DNA of 64,000 nucleotides from Leptotrichia sp. oral taxon 223 (GTDB lineage Bacteria; Fusobacteriota; Fusobacteriia; Fusobacteriales; Leptotrichiaceae): NCBI RefSeq assembly GCF_013394795.1, contig NZ_JABXYU010000001.1, positions 62,001 to 126,000 of the forward strand, read 5' to 3'. Shown piece by piece: positions 46,204 to 52,545 of this stretch (position 1 is its first letter; each line of letters starts with the position of its first letter). The notes under the pieces were generated by a model. It saw only the letters and a program-made list of their open reading frames with translations, ran no database searches and was not told where the DNA came from. The position numbers and the translations under genes were made by a program.

Positions 46204-46465
46204 AGTTTTGTATTCTAAAAAAGCTGAAAAATTTATGAAAAGCCATAAAGAATATGGAATAAGATTTTTTAAAAATTTTACAGAATTGTCAAAGGACTTT
46301 TATAATAACTTCAATAATTTTGATATTGATTATTATGAAAGTTTTCAAAATGCCTATCGAATGCGTATAGGAAAATACAGAGCTATTTTTACAATCGAAA
46401 ATGAGGAAATAAAAATTATTAATGTAATTGATATTAATAGTCGTGGAGATATTTACAAAAAATAA
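46187..46465 (+). CDS. RelE/ParE superfamily toxin
   Basis: The 92-residue protein has the RelE-like pattern: YKVLYSKKAEKFMKSHKEYG at the N-terminus and YRMRIGKYRAIFTIENEEIK, INVIDINSRGDIYKK at the C-terminus, including the conserved Arg residues that bind RNA in ribosome-dependent RNases. It begins at TTG, with GGGAG seven bases upstream, inside the end of the antitoxin gene. This suggests translational coupling and low toxin output. RelE-type nuclease versus ParE-type gyrase poison cannot be separated by eye. Confidence 0.82.
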   Translation: MKSYYKVLYSKKAEKFMKSHKEYGIRFFKNFTELSKDFYNNFNNFDIDYYESFQNAYRMRIGKYRAIFTIENEEIKIINVIDINSRGDIYKK

Positions 46466-46485
46466 CAAAAATAAATAATTAAAAT

Positions 46486-46637
46486 GAGGGTGTCTCATAG
46501 GTCAAAAATAACTTTACTAACATAAATATTATATATTTTTAAAAATCAACAGATATTATTTTTATTGATTTTGTAAATATAGTAAAATATATAAAACTTA
46601 TGATTTGGTAATTTTATTTACCTTATGGGACAGCCCC
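46486..46637. mobile_element. MITE-like element with imperfect terminal inverted repeats
   Basis: A 152-base AT-rich block begins GAGGGTGTCTCATAGG and ends CCTTATGGGACAGCCCC. The two ends are imperfect inverted repeats of about 16 bases that look like IS termini (GGGGCTGTCCCATAAGG type). No transposase frame is inside, and clear target duplication is not visible. It lies between the convergent toxin and rsmA genes and might also act as a long hairpin in RNA. Related ends occur at 48423-48487. Confidence 0.6.
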
Positions 46638-46652
46638 TTTTATTATTAAAAA

Positions 46653-47501
46653 CTACCCTTCCAAAATTTCAATAAAATCAATAAATTCCTGAACAGAAAA
46701 TTCCTCAGTCCGTGCAAGTCTTGTCTTTCCAGTTTTTTCCAGCGCATTTCCCACTACATCCTTTGAAAATCCTAATTTTATCAGATTATTTGCAATGCTC
46801 TTTCGTTTATTGGAAAAGGCTTCTTTTAAATATTTAAAATATTTCTCTTCTGAAATCTGGCTTTCATATCTTTTATCTTTCAAAATTTTTATTCTTAAAA
46901 ATGCTGAATCAACTTTTGGAACAGGATCAAATTTTTCTTTCGGCACAGTAAACAGATACTCCGCTTCAGCATAAAATTGAACTGCGTGTGTAAGTAAGCT
47001 CATATTCTTACTATGAGGCTGTGAGGCAATCCGCTCTGCCACTTCCTTTTGCACCATCAAGTAAATTTCATCAATATTCTCACGGTATTTCAAAAGCTTA
47101 TTAATAATCGGCGAAGTTATATAATACGGAATATTTGCCACAACTTTAACATTTTGCCTGTTTTCAAAAAAATTTCCTAAATCTGCTTCCATAAAATCCT
47201 GATGAATCAATTTAAAATTTTCTTTTTTTTCAAATTTTTTAGTTAAAAATGGTATCAAATCATCGTCTATCTCAAAGGCAGTCAAAAATTTAGAATTTTC
47301 AATCAGTTTTTCTGTCAAAAATCCCAGCCCCGGCCCAATTTCCAGCACTTCTGTTTTTTCATCAATATTCGCCACATTCAAAATCTCATCTGACAAACTG
47401 CTGTCATTCAAAAAATTCTGACCGTATTTTTTCTTAGCCTTATGATTTTCATTCTCAAAATGTTTATTTTTCTTTTGGTATTTCTCTTTTTTTCTTTTCA
47501 A
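46653..47501 (-). CDS. rsmA: 16S rRNA dimethyladenosine transferase
   Basis: RsmA (KsgA) dimethylates A1518 and A1519 of 16S rRNA late in 30S assembly. Motifs in the 282-residue protein are KKKYGQNFLNDSSLSDEIL, the SAM site VLEIGPGLGFLTEKLIE and the catalytic NIPYYITSPIINKLL, with a C-terminal helical domain (AFSNKRKSIANNLIKLG). A basic extension of about 25 residues precedes the core. It starts at TTG with AAGGAG five bases upstream. hpt lies about 53 bases upstream on the same strand. Confidence 0.95.
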   Translation of the reverse strand: MKRKKEKYQKKNKHFENENHKAKKKYGQNFLNDSSLSDEILNVANIDEKTEVLEIGPGLGFLTEKLIENSKFLTAFEIDDDLIPFLTKKFEKKENFKLIHQDFMEADLGNFFENRQNVKVVANIPYYITSPIINKLLKYRENIDEIYLMVQKEVAERIASQPHSKNMSLLTHAVQFYAEAEYLFTVPKEKFDPVPKVDSAFLRIKILKDKRYESQISEEKYFKYLKEAFSNKRKSIANNLIKLGFSKDVVGNALEKTGKTRLARTEEFSVQEFIDFIEILEG

Positions 47502-47554
47502 TCTTTCTCCTTATTTAATGTGCCCTAGAACTATTTTAAAAATAAATTACAAAT

Positions 47555-48109
47555 TTATTCAAAAACTGACGGTTCTGCTATTCCCACATACTCAAGGTTT
47601 CTGTAATTTTCATTAAAATCAAGCCCGTATCCCACAACAAATTCATTTGGAATTTCAAAGCCGATGTACTGCACATCAATTTCAACTTCTCTTCTTTCAG
47701 GTTTATCCAACAATGTGCACAAGGATACTTTCTTGGGATTTCTGCTTCCTAAAAGCTGTAATACTTTTTTAAGTGTAAACCCTGAATCAATAATATCTTC
47801 CACAACTAGCACATTTTTCCCGCTGATTGTGCTTCTCAAATCCTTCAAAATCTTAACTTCCCTAGAACTTTGAGTCCCTTCTCCATAGCTGGAAGCCTCA
47901 ATAAAGTCAATTTCAAGCGGCAACTTTATTTCCCTGATCAAATCAGCCATAAACACAATCGAACCCTTTAAAAGCCCAACAACTATAAGCGGCTCATTTT
48001 CACCTTTAAAATCCTCAGTAATTTCTTTTCCCAATTCCGCTAATCTTTTCCGAATTTCCTCTTTCGTAATCAGCTGCTTTTTTATCCCAAATTCAACATC
48101 TCTTATCAT
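47555..48109 (-). CDS. hpt: hypoxanthine phosphoribosyltransferase
   Basis: The 184-residue type I phosphoribosyltransferase makes IMP or GMP from hypoxanthine or guanine and PRPP. The PRPP loop is VLVVEDIIDSGFTLKKVL, the flexible-loop region is EASSYGEGTQSSREVKIL, and the pyrophosphate loop is VGLLKGSIVFMADL. The ATG at 48109 is set by GGAGG seven bases upstream; a longer frame to 48166 lacks a site. It precedes rsmA on the minus strand. Confidence 0.94.
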   Translation of the reverse strand: MIRDVEFGIKKQLITKEEIRKRLAELGKEITEDFKGENEPLIVVGLLKGSIVFMADLIREIKLPLEIDFIEASSYGEGTQSSREVKILKDLRSTISGKNVLVVEDIIDSGFTLKKVLQLLGSRNPKKVSLCTLLDKPERREVEIDVQYIGFEIPNEFVVGYGLDFNENYRNLEYVGIAEPSVFE

Positions 48110-48311
48110 CAGTTTTCCTCCATCATCAATTTTTTTACTGCGATACCTGCTTAAAAACAAATACACGTTATAATTTCCCTCAATCTCTATTTTACCTCAA
48201 ATTTCAATAATTTCAAACATATTTAAAATTTTTTACATCCTATCTCAAGAATAAAAAATAGATATTTTTGAAAAACTTCAAAAAAAATTTAAAATTATTT
48301 AATTTATGCTA

Positions 48312-48339
48312 TTGACTTTTTTAACTTTCGTGTTATAAT
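48312..48339 (+). promoter_or_regulatory. strong orphan promoter in the hpt-rplT gap
   Basis: TTGACT (48312-48317), a 16-base spacer and an extended -10 TGTTATAAT (48331-48339) point rightward into a gene-free region, with predicted start near 48346. The transcript would contain the interleaved inverted repeats at 48387-48487. Confidence 0.55.
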
Positions 48340-48386
48340 GATATTGTCAAAGGAAAGTTAATTAATACTTAACAATCATTTGGCTG

Positions 48387-48487
48387 TATAGGGGAATTTG
48401 TTTTTTTGAATAAAAGACCATTTTATGAGATAGCCCAAAAAAACATTATTTATTTAATTTCCCTATATAAAAAGGGCTATCTCATAA
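48387..48487. other. interleaved inverted repeats (pseudoknot-capable)
   Basis: Two inverted repeats alternate as A-B-A'-B'. A is TATAGGGGAATT (48387-48398) with A' AATTTCCCTATA (48455-48466, one mismatch); B is TTATGAGATAGCCC (48423-48436) with B' GGGCTATCTCATAA (48474-48487, perfect). The B arms resemble the IS-like ends at 46486-46637, so this may be a nested mobile-element scar. As RNA it could form an H-type pseudoknot. Confidence 0.6.
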
Positions 48488-48590
48488 TTCACAACTTATT
48501 TTTTTTACAAAGTTTACAAACATAGCCTTTTCTAATCAAATCTAATTTATTTAGTTTTTTTTTATTACATAAGTTTTTTATATTTTAACT

Positions 48591-49183
48591 TATACTAAAC
48601 CCCATTTAAAAAATAGTAATAAAATTCTATAATAATTAATTTGATAGCCTTGTTAAAAATATCAAATCTAATTTTTTAAGTATCCAGTATCCGTATAAGG
48701 GATTTTTATTTAGGGTTTGAAAAACTGCTTATTATTAATAAATATTTTTCATAATTTCATGTTTTTTCTTTTTATATAAGCAAGGGAAATCAATCGCCAT
48801 TTCCCTTGCAACCCTGGCTCGTCTAAGCATTTTTTTGAAACAAAAACGAAACTCGCTGACGCTCAGACAGTCGTTTTCATTCCAAAAAAATCACGACATT
48901 ATATATTAAATTATAAAGATTATTATATTTAAATTTTAGGCTTTTACATTTGAAAAATATCAAATAAGCAAAATTTCGTTAAAGGAAAAATAACTGTCTG
49001 AGCGTAGTTTTACGAAGCGAGTTTTATTTTTTCTTTATAAGAAAGTTTTGCGTAAGCGGGGTTGTAAGGGCATGGCATCTGATGCCCTTACATTAAAAAA
49101 CATATAAATAAAATTACAAAAGGCTTTAAGATGGATACTTAATGATTAAATTTAATTAAAGGATATTTTATAGTTACATAGGT
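48591..49183. repeat. mosaic intergenic repeat, copy B (inverted relative to copy A)
   Basis: The reverse complement of this 593-base block matches 36402-36950 in the same order, with nearly identical outer edges. Copy B lacks the two private insertions of copy A, and carries its own insertion of about 200 bases (roughly 48925-49125). That insertion contains a second GTCTGAGCG...AGCGAGTTTTATTT module and a hairpin. The rest of the 48110-49333 gap holds the orphan promoter and interleaved repeats already listed, and no credible gene. Confidence 0.8.
49064..49091. repeat. REP-like hairpin
   Basis: GTAAGGGCAT and ATGCCCTTAC pair perfectly around the loop GGCATCTG. The core GCATGGCATCTGATG recurs, inverted and slightly changed (GCATGGCGTCTGATG), at 62111-62124. 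Confidence 0.65.
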
Positions 49184-49261
49184 TGTAAACAGTACAATCT
49201 TGTAAAAAAGGCTTTAATTCCATGAATTTTCTGATTTCTACTATTTAAATGGAAAATAGTA

Positions 49262-49317
49262 TTAAAAAAATTAATACCCAAATAGGTGATTTTATTAAAA
49301 ATTACCATTTGAGTATT
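49262..49317 (-). terminator. terminator of infC-rpmI-rplT
   Basis: On the minus strand AATACTCAAAT pairs with ATTTGGGTATT (11 pairs including one G-U) and is followed by a T-rich tract, 17 bases past the rplT stop. Confidence 0.75.
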
Positions 49318-49333
49318 GATTTGTTATTTATTT

Positions 49334-49678
49334 CTATTTAACTTTTTCTACTAATTTTGTAAATTCAGCAGGATTATTTAATGCTAAGTCTGCTAAAACT
49401 TTTCTATCAAGTTCAATTCCAGCTTTTTTAAGTCCGTTCATTAATCTTGAGTAAGAAATTCCGTTTAATCTTGCGGCAGCGTTAATTCTGATAATCCATA
49501 ATTCACGCATTTTTCTTTTTTTCAGTTTTCTATGTTCAGTTGCGTAAGCCATAGCTTTTTTAACTGCTTCATTAGCCTTTTTATAATTTGTTTTTATGGC
49601 TCCTCTATAACCTTTTGCTTCTTTTAAAACTTTTTTATGTCTTTTTCTTCTAACTATTCCTGTTTTTACTCTTGGCAT
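49334..49678 (-). CDS. rplT: 50S ribosomal protein L20
   Basis: The 114-residue protein is L20 ([60 protein letters not shown]), an early assembly protein of the large subunit. In Firmicutes and enterics L20 represses its own operon by binding the leader or rpmI mRNA. It is the last gene of infC-rpmI-rplT and is followed by a terminator. Confidence 0.98.
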   Translation of the reverse strand: MPRVKTGIVRRKRHKKVLKEAKGYRGAIKTNYKKANEAVKKAMAYATEHRKLKKRKMRELWIIRINAAARLNGISYSRLMNGLKKAGIELDRKVLADLALNNPAEFTKLVEKVK

Positions 49679-49871
49679 ATTCTTTCCTCCTTGATATTTT
49701 AGCCGTTTTCTGTTCCTTATATTTAGAACTAACTTTTGTCAATTTTTAATTTTTTAAATAAAAAGCCGTTGATTCTTGTTTTAAACTGCTTTTTTTATTT
49801 TACTTTTAAATAAAAGTTATAAATTTTGTTAAATTGTTTTTTTCAAAATAATTTTAAAACAATTGCCGGAA

Positions 49872-50078
49872 CTATCTTCCTTCTTGTCCAGCCAATACTT
49901 TTTTGATTTTTCTTTCAGCACCTTTTGGAGCGATTGCGTCTTGTCCTAGACGTTTTTTTCTTTTATGAGTTTTTTTAGTCAAGATATGGCTCTTTCCAGA
50001 GTGTCTTAAAGAAATTTTTCCACTTCCTGTAACTTTAACTCTTTTTTTTGTTCCTCTATGTGTTTTCATTTTTGGCAT
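49872..50078 (-). CDS. rpmI: 50S ribosomal protein L35
   Basis: The 68-residue basic protein is L35 ([40 protein letters not shown]). The ATG at 50078 has AGGAGG seven bases upstream. It lies 44 bases after infC and 193 bases before rplT, the usual order. The longer gap before rplT shows no clear separate promoter. Confidence 0.97.
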   Translation of the reverse strand: MPKMKTHRGTKKRVKVTGSGKISLRHSGKSHILTKKTHKRKKRLGQDAIAPKGAERKIKKVLAGQEGR

Positions 50079-50122
50079 TTTCTTTCCTCCTAAATCACTT
50101 TTCACTTTTTTAAATTTTGCCT

Positions 50123-50647
50123 TTATTTTTTAGGCGATAATAAAATAAATTTTTGAACCTGTTCTTTCCCGTATTTTTTCTCAACTGTTGCAATTTCTTC
50201 AAAATGGCTTGCAAACTCGTCTAATACTTTAATAGCAGATTCTGCGTGCAATCTTTCTCTACCTGTAAGTCTTAAGCTGACTTTTACCTTATGCTCCTTG
50301 GCTATAAATTTTTCAATCTGAGAAATTTTTGTTTCCTTATCATGCTCGTCAATATGAGGCTTGATTCTAATCTCTTTAACAACGACATTTTTTTGCTTTT
50401 TCTTATTTTCCTTGTCTTTCTTCGTTTTCTCATACTTGAATTTTCCATAGTCCATAATTTTGCATACAGGCGGTGTTGCATTTGGTGAAATCTCAACTAA
50501 GTCCAATTCCTTTTCTGCAGCAAGTGCCAACGCATCTCTAGCTGACATTACTCCAAACTGTTCTCCATCATCACCAACAACTCTAATTTCTCTTGCTCTA
50601 ATTCGCTCATTCATTCTTGGCTCATCAGATCGGTTATTTCCTCTTAT
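50123..50647 (-). CDS. infC: translation initiation factor IF-3, probable AUA start
   Basis: IF-3 checks start codons on the 30S subunit. The protein begins [20 protein letters not shown], continues with the N-domain ([20 protein letters not shown]) and the C-domain ([29 protein letters not shown]-like end). AGGAGG lies seven bases before an ATA at 50645-50647. The only other upstream start-like codon, GTG at 50656, overlaps the ribosome binding site itself. IF-3 genes are known for rare start codons that give autoregulation, so AUA is the likely start, giving about 174 residues. Confidence 0.93.
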   Translation of the reverse strand: MRGNNRSDEPRMNERIRAREIRVVGDDGEQFGVMSARDALALAAEKELDLVEISPNATPPVCKIMDYGKFKYEKTKKDKENKKKQKNVVVKEIRIKPHIDEHDKETKISQIEKFIAKEHKVKVSLRLTGRERLHAESAIKVLDEFASHFEEIATVEKKYGKEQVQKFILLSPKK

Positions 50648-50674
50648 AAAAAACACCTCCTAATTTTTTTACAA

Positions 50675-50701
50675 TAAAAAAACAAGATATAAGAAACCTT
50701 G
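50675..50701 (-). promoter_or_regulatory. possible leader attenuator of infC
   Basis: In the infC leader, a short stem CAAGG/UCUUG (one G-U pair) with a 9-base loop is followed by seven or eight U residues, about 20 bases before the ribosome binding site. In B. subtilis this operon is controlled by L20-dependent attenuation. The stem here is weak, so this is tentative. The remaining leader (to about 50930) is AT-rich with nothing else clear except a small palindrome at 50873-50887. Confidence 0.3.
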
Positions 50702-50971
50702 CTCAATAGTTATCATATAAATAAATCCACAACAAAATCAGTATAATAAAAATACCTATTTCATTATAAAATATCAAATAACTAATACCCAACTCATCCT
50801 GAAAATAGAACTAATTATTCTATTTTTATTTGGAAAATCAATCCAAAACCTAAATATATTGATGGAAAGGTGAGAAACAATGTTTCTACTTCTAATTTAA
50901 TTACTAAAATAGTTTATCATATTTTATTTTATTTTGCAAGTAAATTTTGAATTTTTTTTGACTTCTTGTTC

Positions 50972-50999
50972 TTGACATTTTATGAAATTATGATATAAT
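50972..50999 (+). promoter_or_regulatory. strong promoter of the orphan small RNA at 51006
   Basis: A consensus TTGACA (50972-50977), 16-base spacer and consensus TATAAT (50994-50999) direct transcription from about 51006. Confidence 0.8.
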
Positions 51000-51005
51000 T
51001 AATTT

Positions 51006-51100
51006 AACAAGATAACTTGTGAAGGATTAGTGCTGGGTTCCTGGATAGGAGTAGGATTAAAATCTTAGAATTCCTTTGCCCCTGAGGTTATCTTTTTTTT
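51006..51100 (+). ncRNA. unidentified small RNA, about 95 nt
   Basis: Directly after a near-perfect promoter, AAGATAAC (51009-51016) pairs with GTTATCTT (51087-51094), closing a structured RNA whose 3' end runs straight into eight T residues. Inside, AGGAU/AUCUU with a UAAA loop plus flanking AGGA/UCCU pairs give an apical hairpin. No open frame is present and no plus-strand gene follows, so it is a free-standing transcript rather than a riboswitch. It does not match the SRP, tmRNA, RNase P or 6S features I know. Its 3' third is antisense to the end of the DUF3644 gene. Confidence 0.7.
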
Positions 51101-52099
51101 TATTTCAATTCCTTTTTTCAAATTTTCATAAATACTTTTTGGATCTTTTTTTATTTCATTTATTATAAATTCTGCTGCATTTATAGAATAAGTATATTGA
51201 CAACTCTCTCCTATAACATGTTTGAAAGAAAATTTTTCATTATTCTTCATATCATAAAATTGGATAAACAAATTTAATGTGTTTGTAGTAAAACTTTTTT
51301 TTATTTCTCCATTACTTAAAGAATACTCAAACAATATATTTCTTTTTTCTAGTTCCTCTTTTATATATTTAGTTAATTTTCCATGTGAAAATATATGTGT
51401 ATTGTTAGGATTTCTTATTTCACGAATAATTGTTCCTTTAGAGTTTGAATTTCTATCCACTGATATTTTGAAATCAGCATTTTTAGGATTTTTTGTGATA
51501 TACAAATAATGATTTATAGTAAAAGCAAAATTATTATTATTCTGCTTTTCTAAAACTTGAATATTATTGTTATTAAAAATCAATTTTTCTGCTAATTCAG
51601 GGGGATATTTTGCTAATAGTTCAGTTTCATCAAAATCACTAAAAACTGTTCTCAATGTTAAAAAATCTTGAGCTATTTGATTTGTAATATCAATGTTATG
51701 AAATTCTAATAATTTATCACAATAGTTTTTTACACATGCTTGAAATAATGGTGCATAAATTTTTTCATAATCTTCTGTAATAAAATGTGTACTTGTATTT
51801 CGTAGTTCATTTATTGTTTCTAAATTAATTCTTAAAGGATTTTTGTTATTTGTGAAAATTAATTCAATAGCTCGTGTTAAACTAATTGTTCTATTAGGCT
51901 GATTAGAAAAATATATGGATTTTTCTTCTTTTAATAATTTTGCTTTCAACATCAATTCCCAAGCATTACAAATAAAAAAACTAAATCCTTCTACTCTATA
52001 TTTTATTGTAGGTTTATTGTAAATTTCTAATCCCATTATAAACGCCTCTGTTGATTTTTCAATCAATTTATTTATAAAATTAATAGTTTTTTTCTCCAT
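51065..52099 (-). CDS. DUF3644 protein with HEPN-like motif
   Basis: The 344-residue protein opens with the DUF3644 core (KSTEAFIMGLEIYNKPTIKY, FSFFICNAWELMLKAKLL). At about residues 97-104 it has ELRNTSTHFI, an R-x4-H arrangement with Asn after Arg, as in HEPN ribonucleases. The remaining 200 residues are of unknown fold. DUF3644 proteins occur sporadically and are often found with defence or mobile genes; an RNA-targeting abortive-infection role is plausible but unproven. It has its own promoter (52141-52169), and its 3' end overlaps the small RNA at 51006-51100 in antisense. Confidence 0.8.
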   Translation of the reverse strand: MEKKTINFINKLIEKSTEAFIMGLEIYNKPTIKYRVEGFSFFICNAWELMLKAKLLKEEKSIYFSNQPNRTISLTRAIELIFTNNKNPLRINLETINELRNTSTHFITEDYEKIYAPLFQACVKNYCDKLLEFHNIDITNQIAQDFLTLRTVFSDFDETELLAKYPPELAEKLIFNNNNIQVLEKQNNNNFAFTINHYLYITKNPKNADFKISVDRNSNSKGTIIREIRNPNNTHIFSHGKLTKYIKEELEKRNILFEYSLSNGEIKKSFTTNTLNLFIQFYDMKNNEKFSFKHVIGESCQYTYSINAAEFIINEIKKDPKSIYENLKKGIEIKKKITSGAKEF

Positions 52100-52140
52100 T
52101 TACTATCCTTCCTGTATTATTTTTATCAAATTTTAATATA

Positions 52141-52169
52141 ATTATACTACATAATTTCTTATTTTTCAA
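52141..52169 (-). promoter_or_regulatory. promoter of the DUF3644 gene
   Basis: On the minus strand TTGAAA (52164-52169), a 17-base spacer and TATAAT (52141-52146) lie about 42 bases before the ATG, just downstream of the terminator of the small RNA at 52194-52292. Confidence 0.7.
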
Positions 52170-52193
52170 AAAATTTTTAGATTTATTCTATAG

Positions 52194-52292
52194 AAAAAAG
52201 CCCTCCAAACAGAGAGCTTTATATTAATTTAAATTATAATTTCAGCCTATATCGACTTCTATTTAAGAAATCATTGATATAGTACGATCCAC
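52194..52292 (-). ncRNA. unidentified small RNA, about 98 nt, with own promoter and terminator
   Basis: The predicted minus-strand RNA starts near 52292. It forms a 5' hairpin (CUAUAUC/GAUAUAG, three-base bulge, GAUUUC/GAAGUC with a G-U pair, 7-base loop), an unpaired A/U-rich linker of about 30 bases, and a terminator AAAGCUCUC/GAGGGCUUU followed by U residues. The terminator stem needs a G-U pair that works only on this strand, which supports the orientation. Hairpin-linker-terminator is the layout of base-pairing regulatory RNAs. No coding frame is visible and I recognise no family. Confidence 0.65.
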
Positions 52293-52298
52293 ATATTA

Positions 52299-52327
52299 TT
52301 TATAACACTTTTGTTACTTTTTGTCAA
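52299..52327 (-). promoter_or_regulatory. promoter of the small RNA at 52194-52292
   Basis: On the minus strand a consensus TTGACA (52322-52327) is separated by 17 bases from TATAAA (52299-52304). No minus-strand gene lies between it and the terminator at 52197-52220. The rest of the gap to 52545 holds only a TATAAT at 52492-52497, a possible -10 for the following cluster. Confidence 0.72.
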
Positions 52328-52545
52328 CTATATTTTTTAACTTTTTTTAATAAATCCCAAAACCTCCTCAATCCCCTACTTTTTTATTTTCCTCGACCTT
52401 CCAACAAAAAAAAATTACTTCTATTTTAAAACCTGATTTTTTTACTCTGCCTTTTTCTATATAAAAATTTTTAAAATTAATCTTAATGAGGTATAATACA
52501 TATAAAGATTCGTAATCTTTAATCTTTAGCAAAGGAAAATAACTT

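Noticed and set aside
50873-50887. Palindrome AGAAAC-AAT-GTTTCT upstream of infC
   Set aside because: It is a 15-base palindrome, but with no second copy or clear promoter overlap it could be chance in AT-rich DNA.
51006-51100. Assignment of the small RNA as SRP RNA or 6S RNA
   Set aside because: The SRP apical motif (GGAAGGAAGCAGC type) is missing, and the length is about half that of 6S RNA with no central bubble evident.
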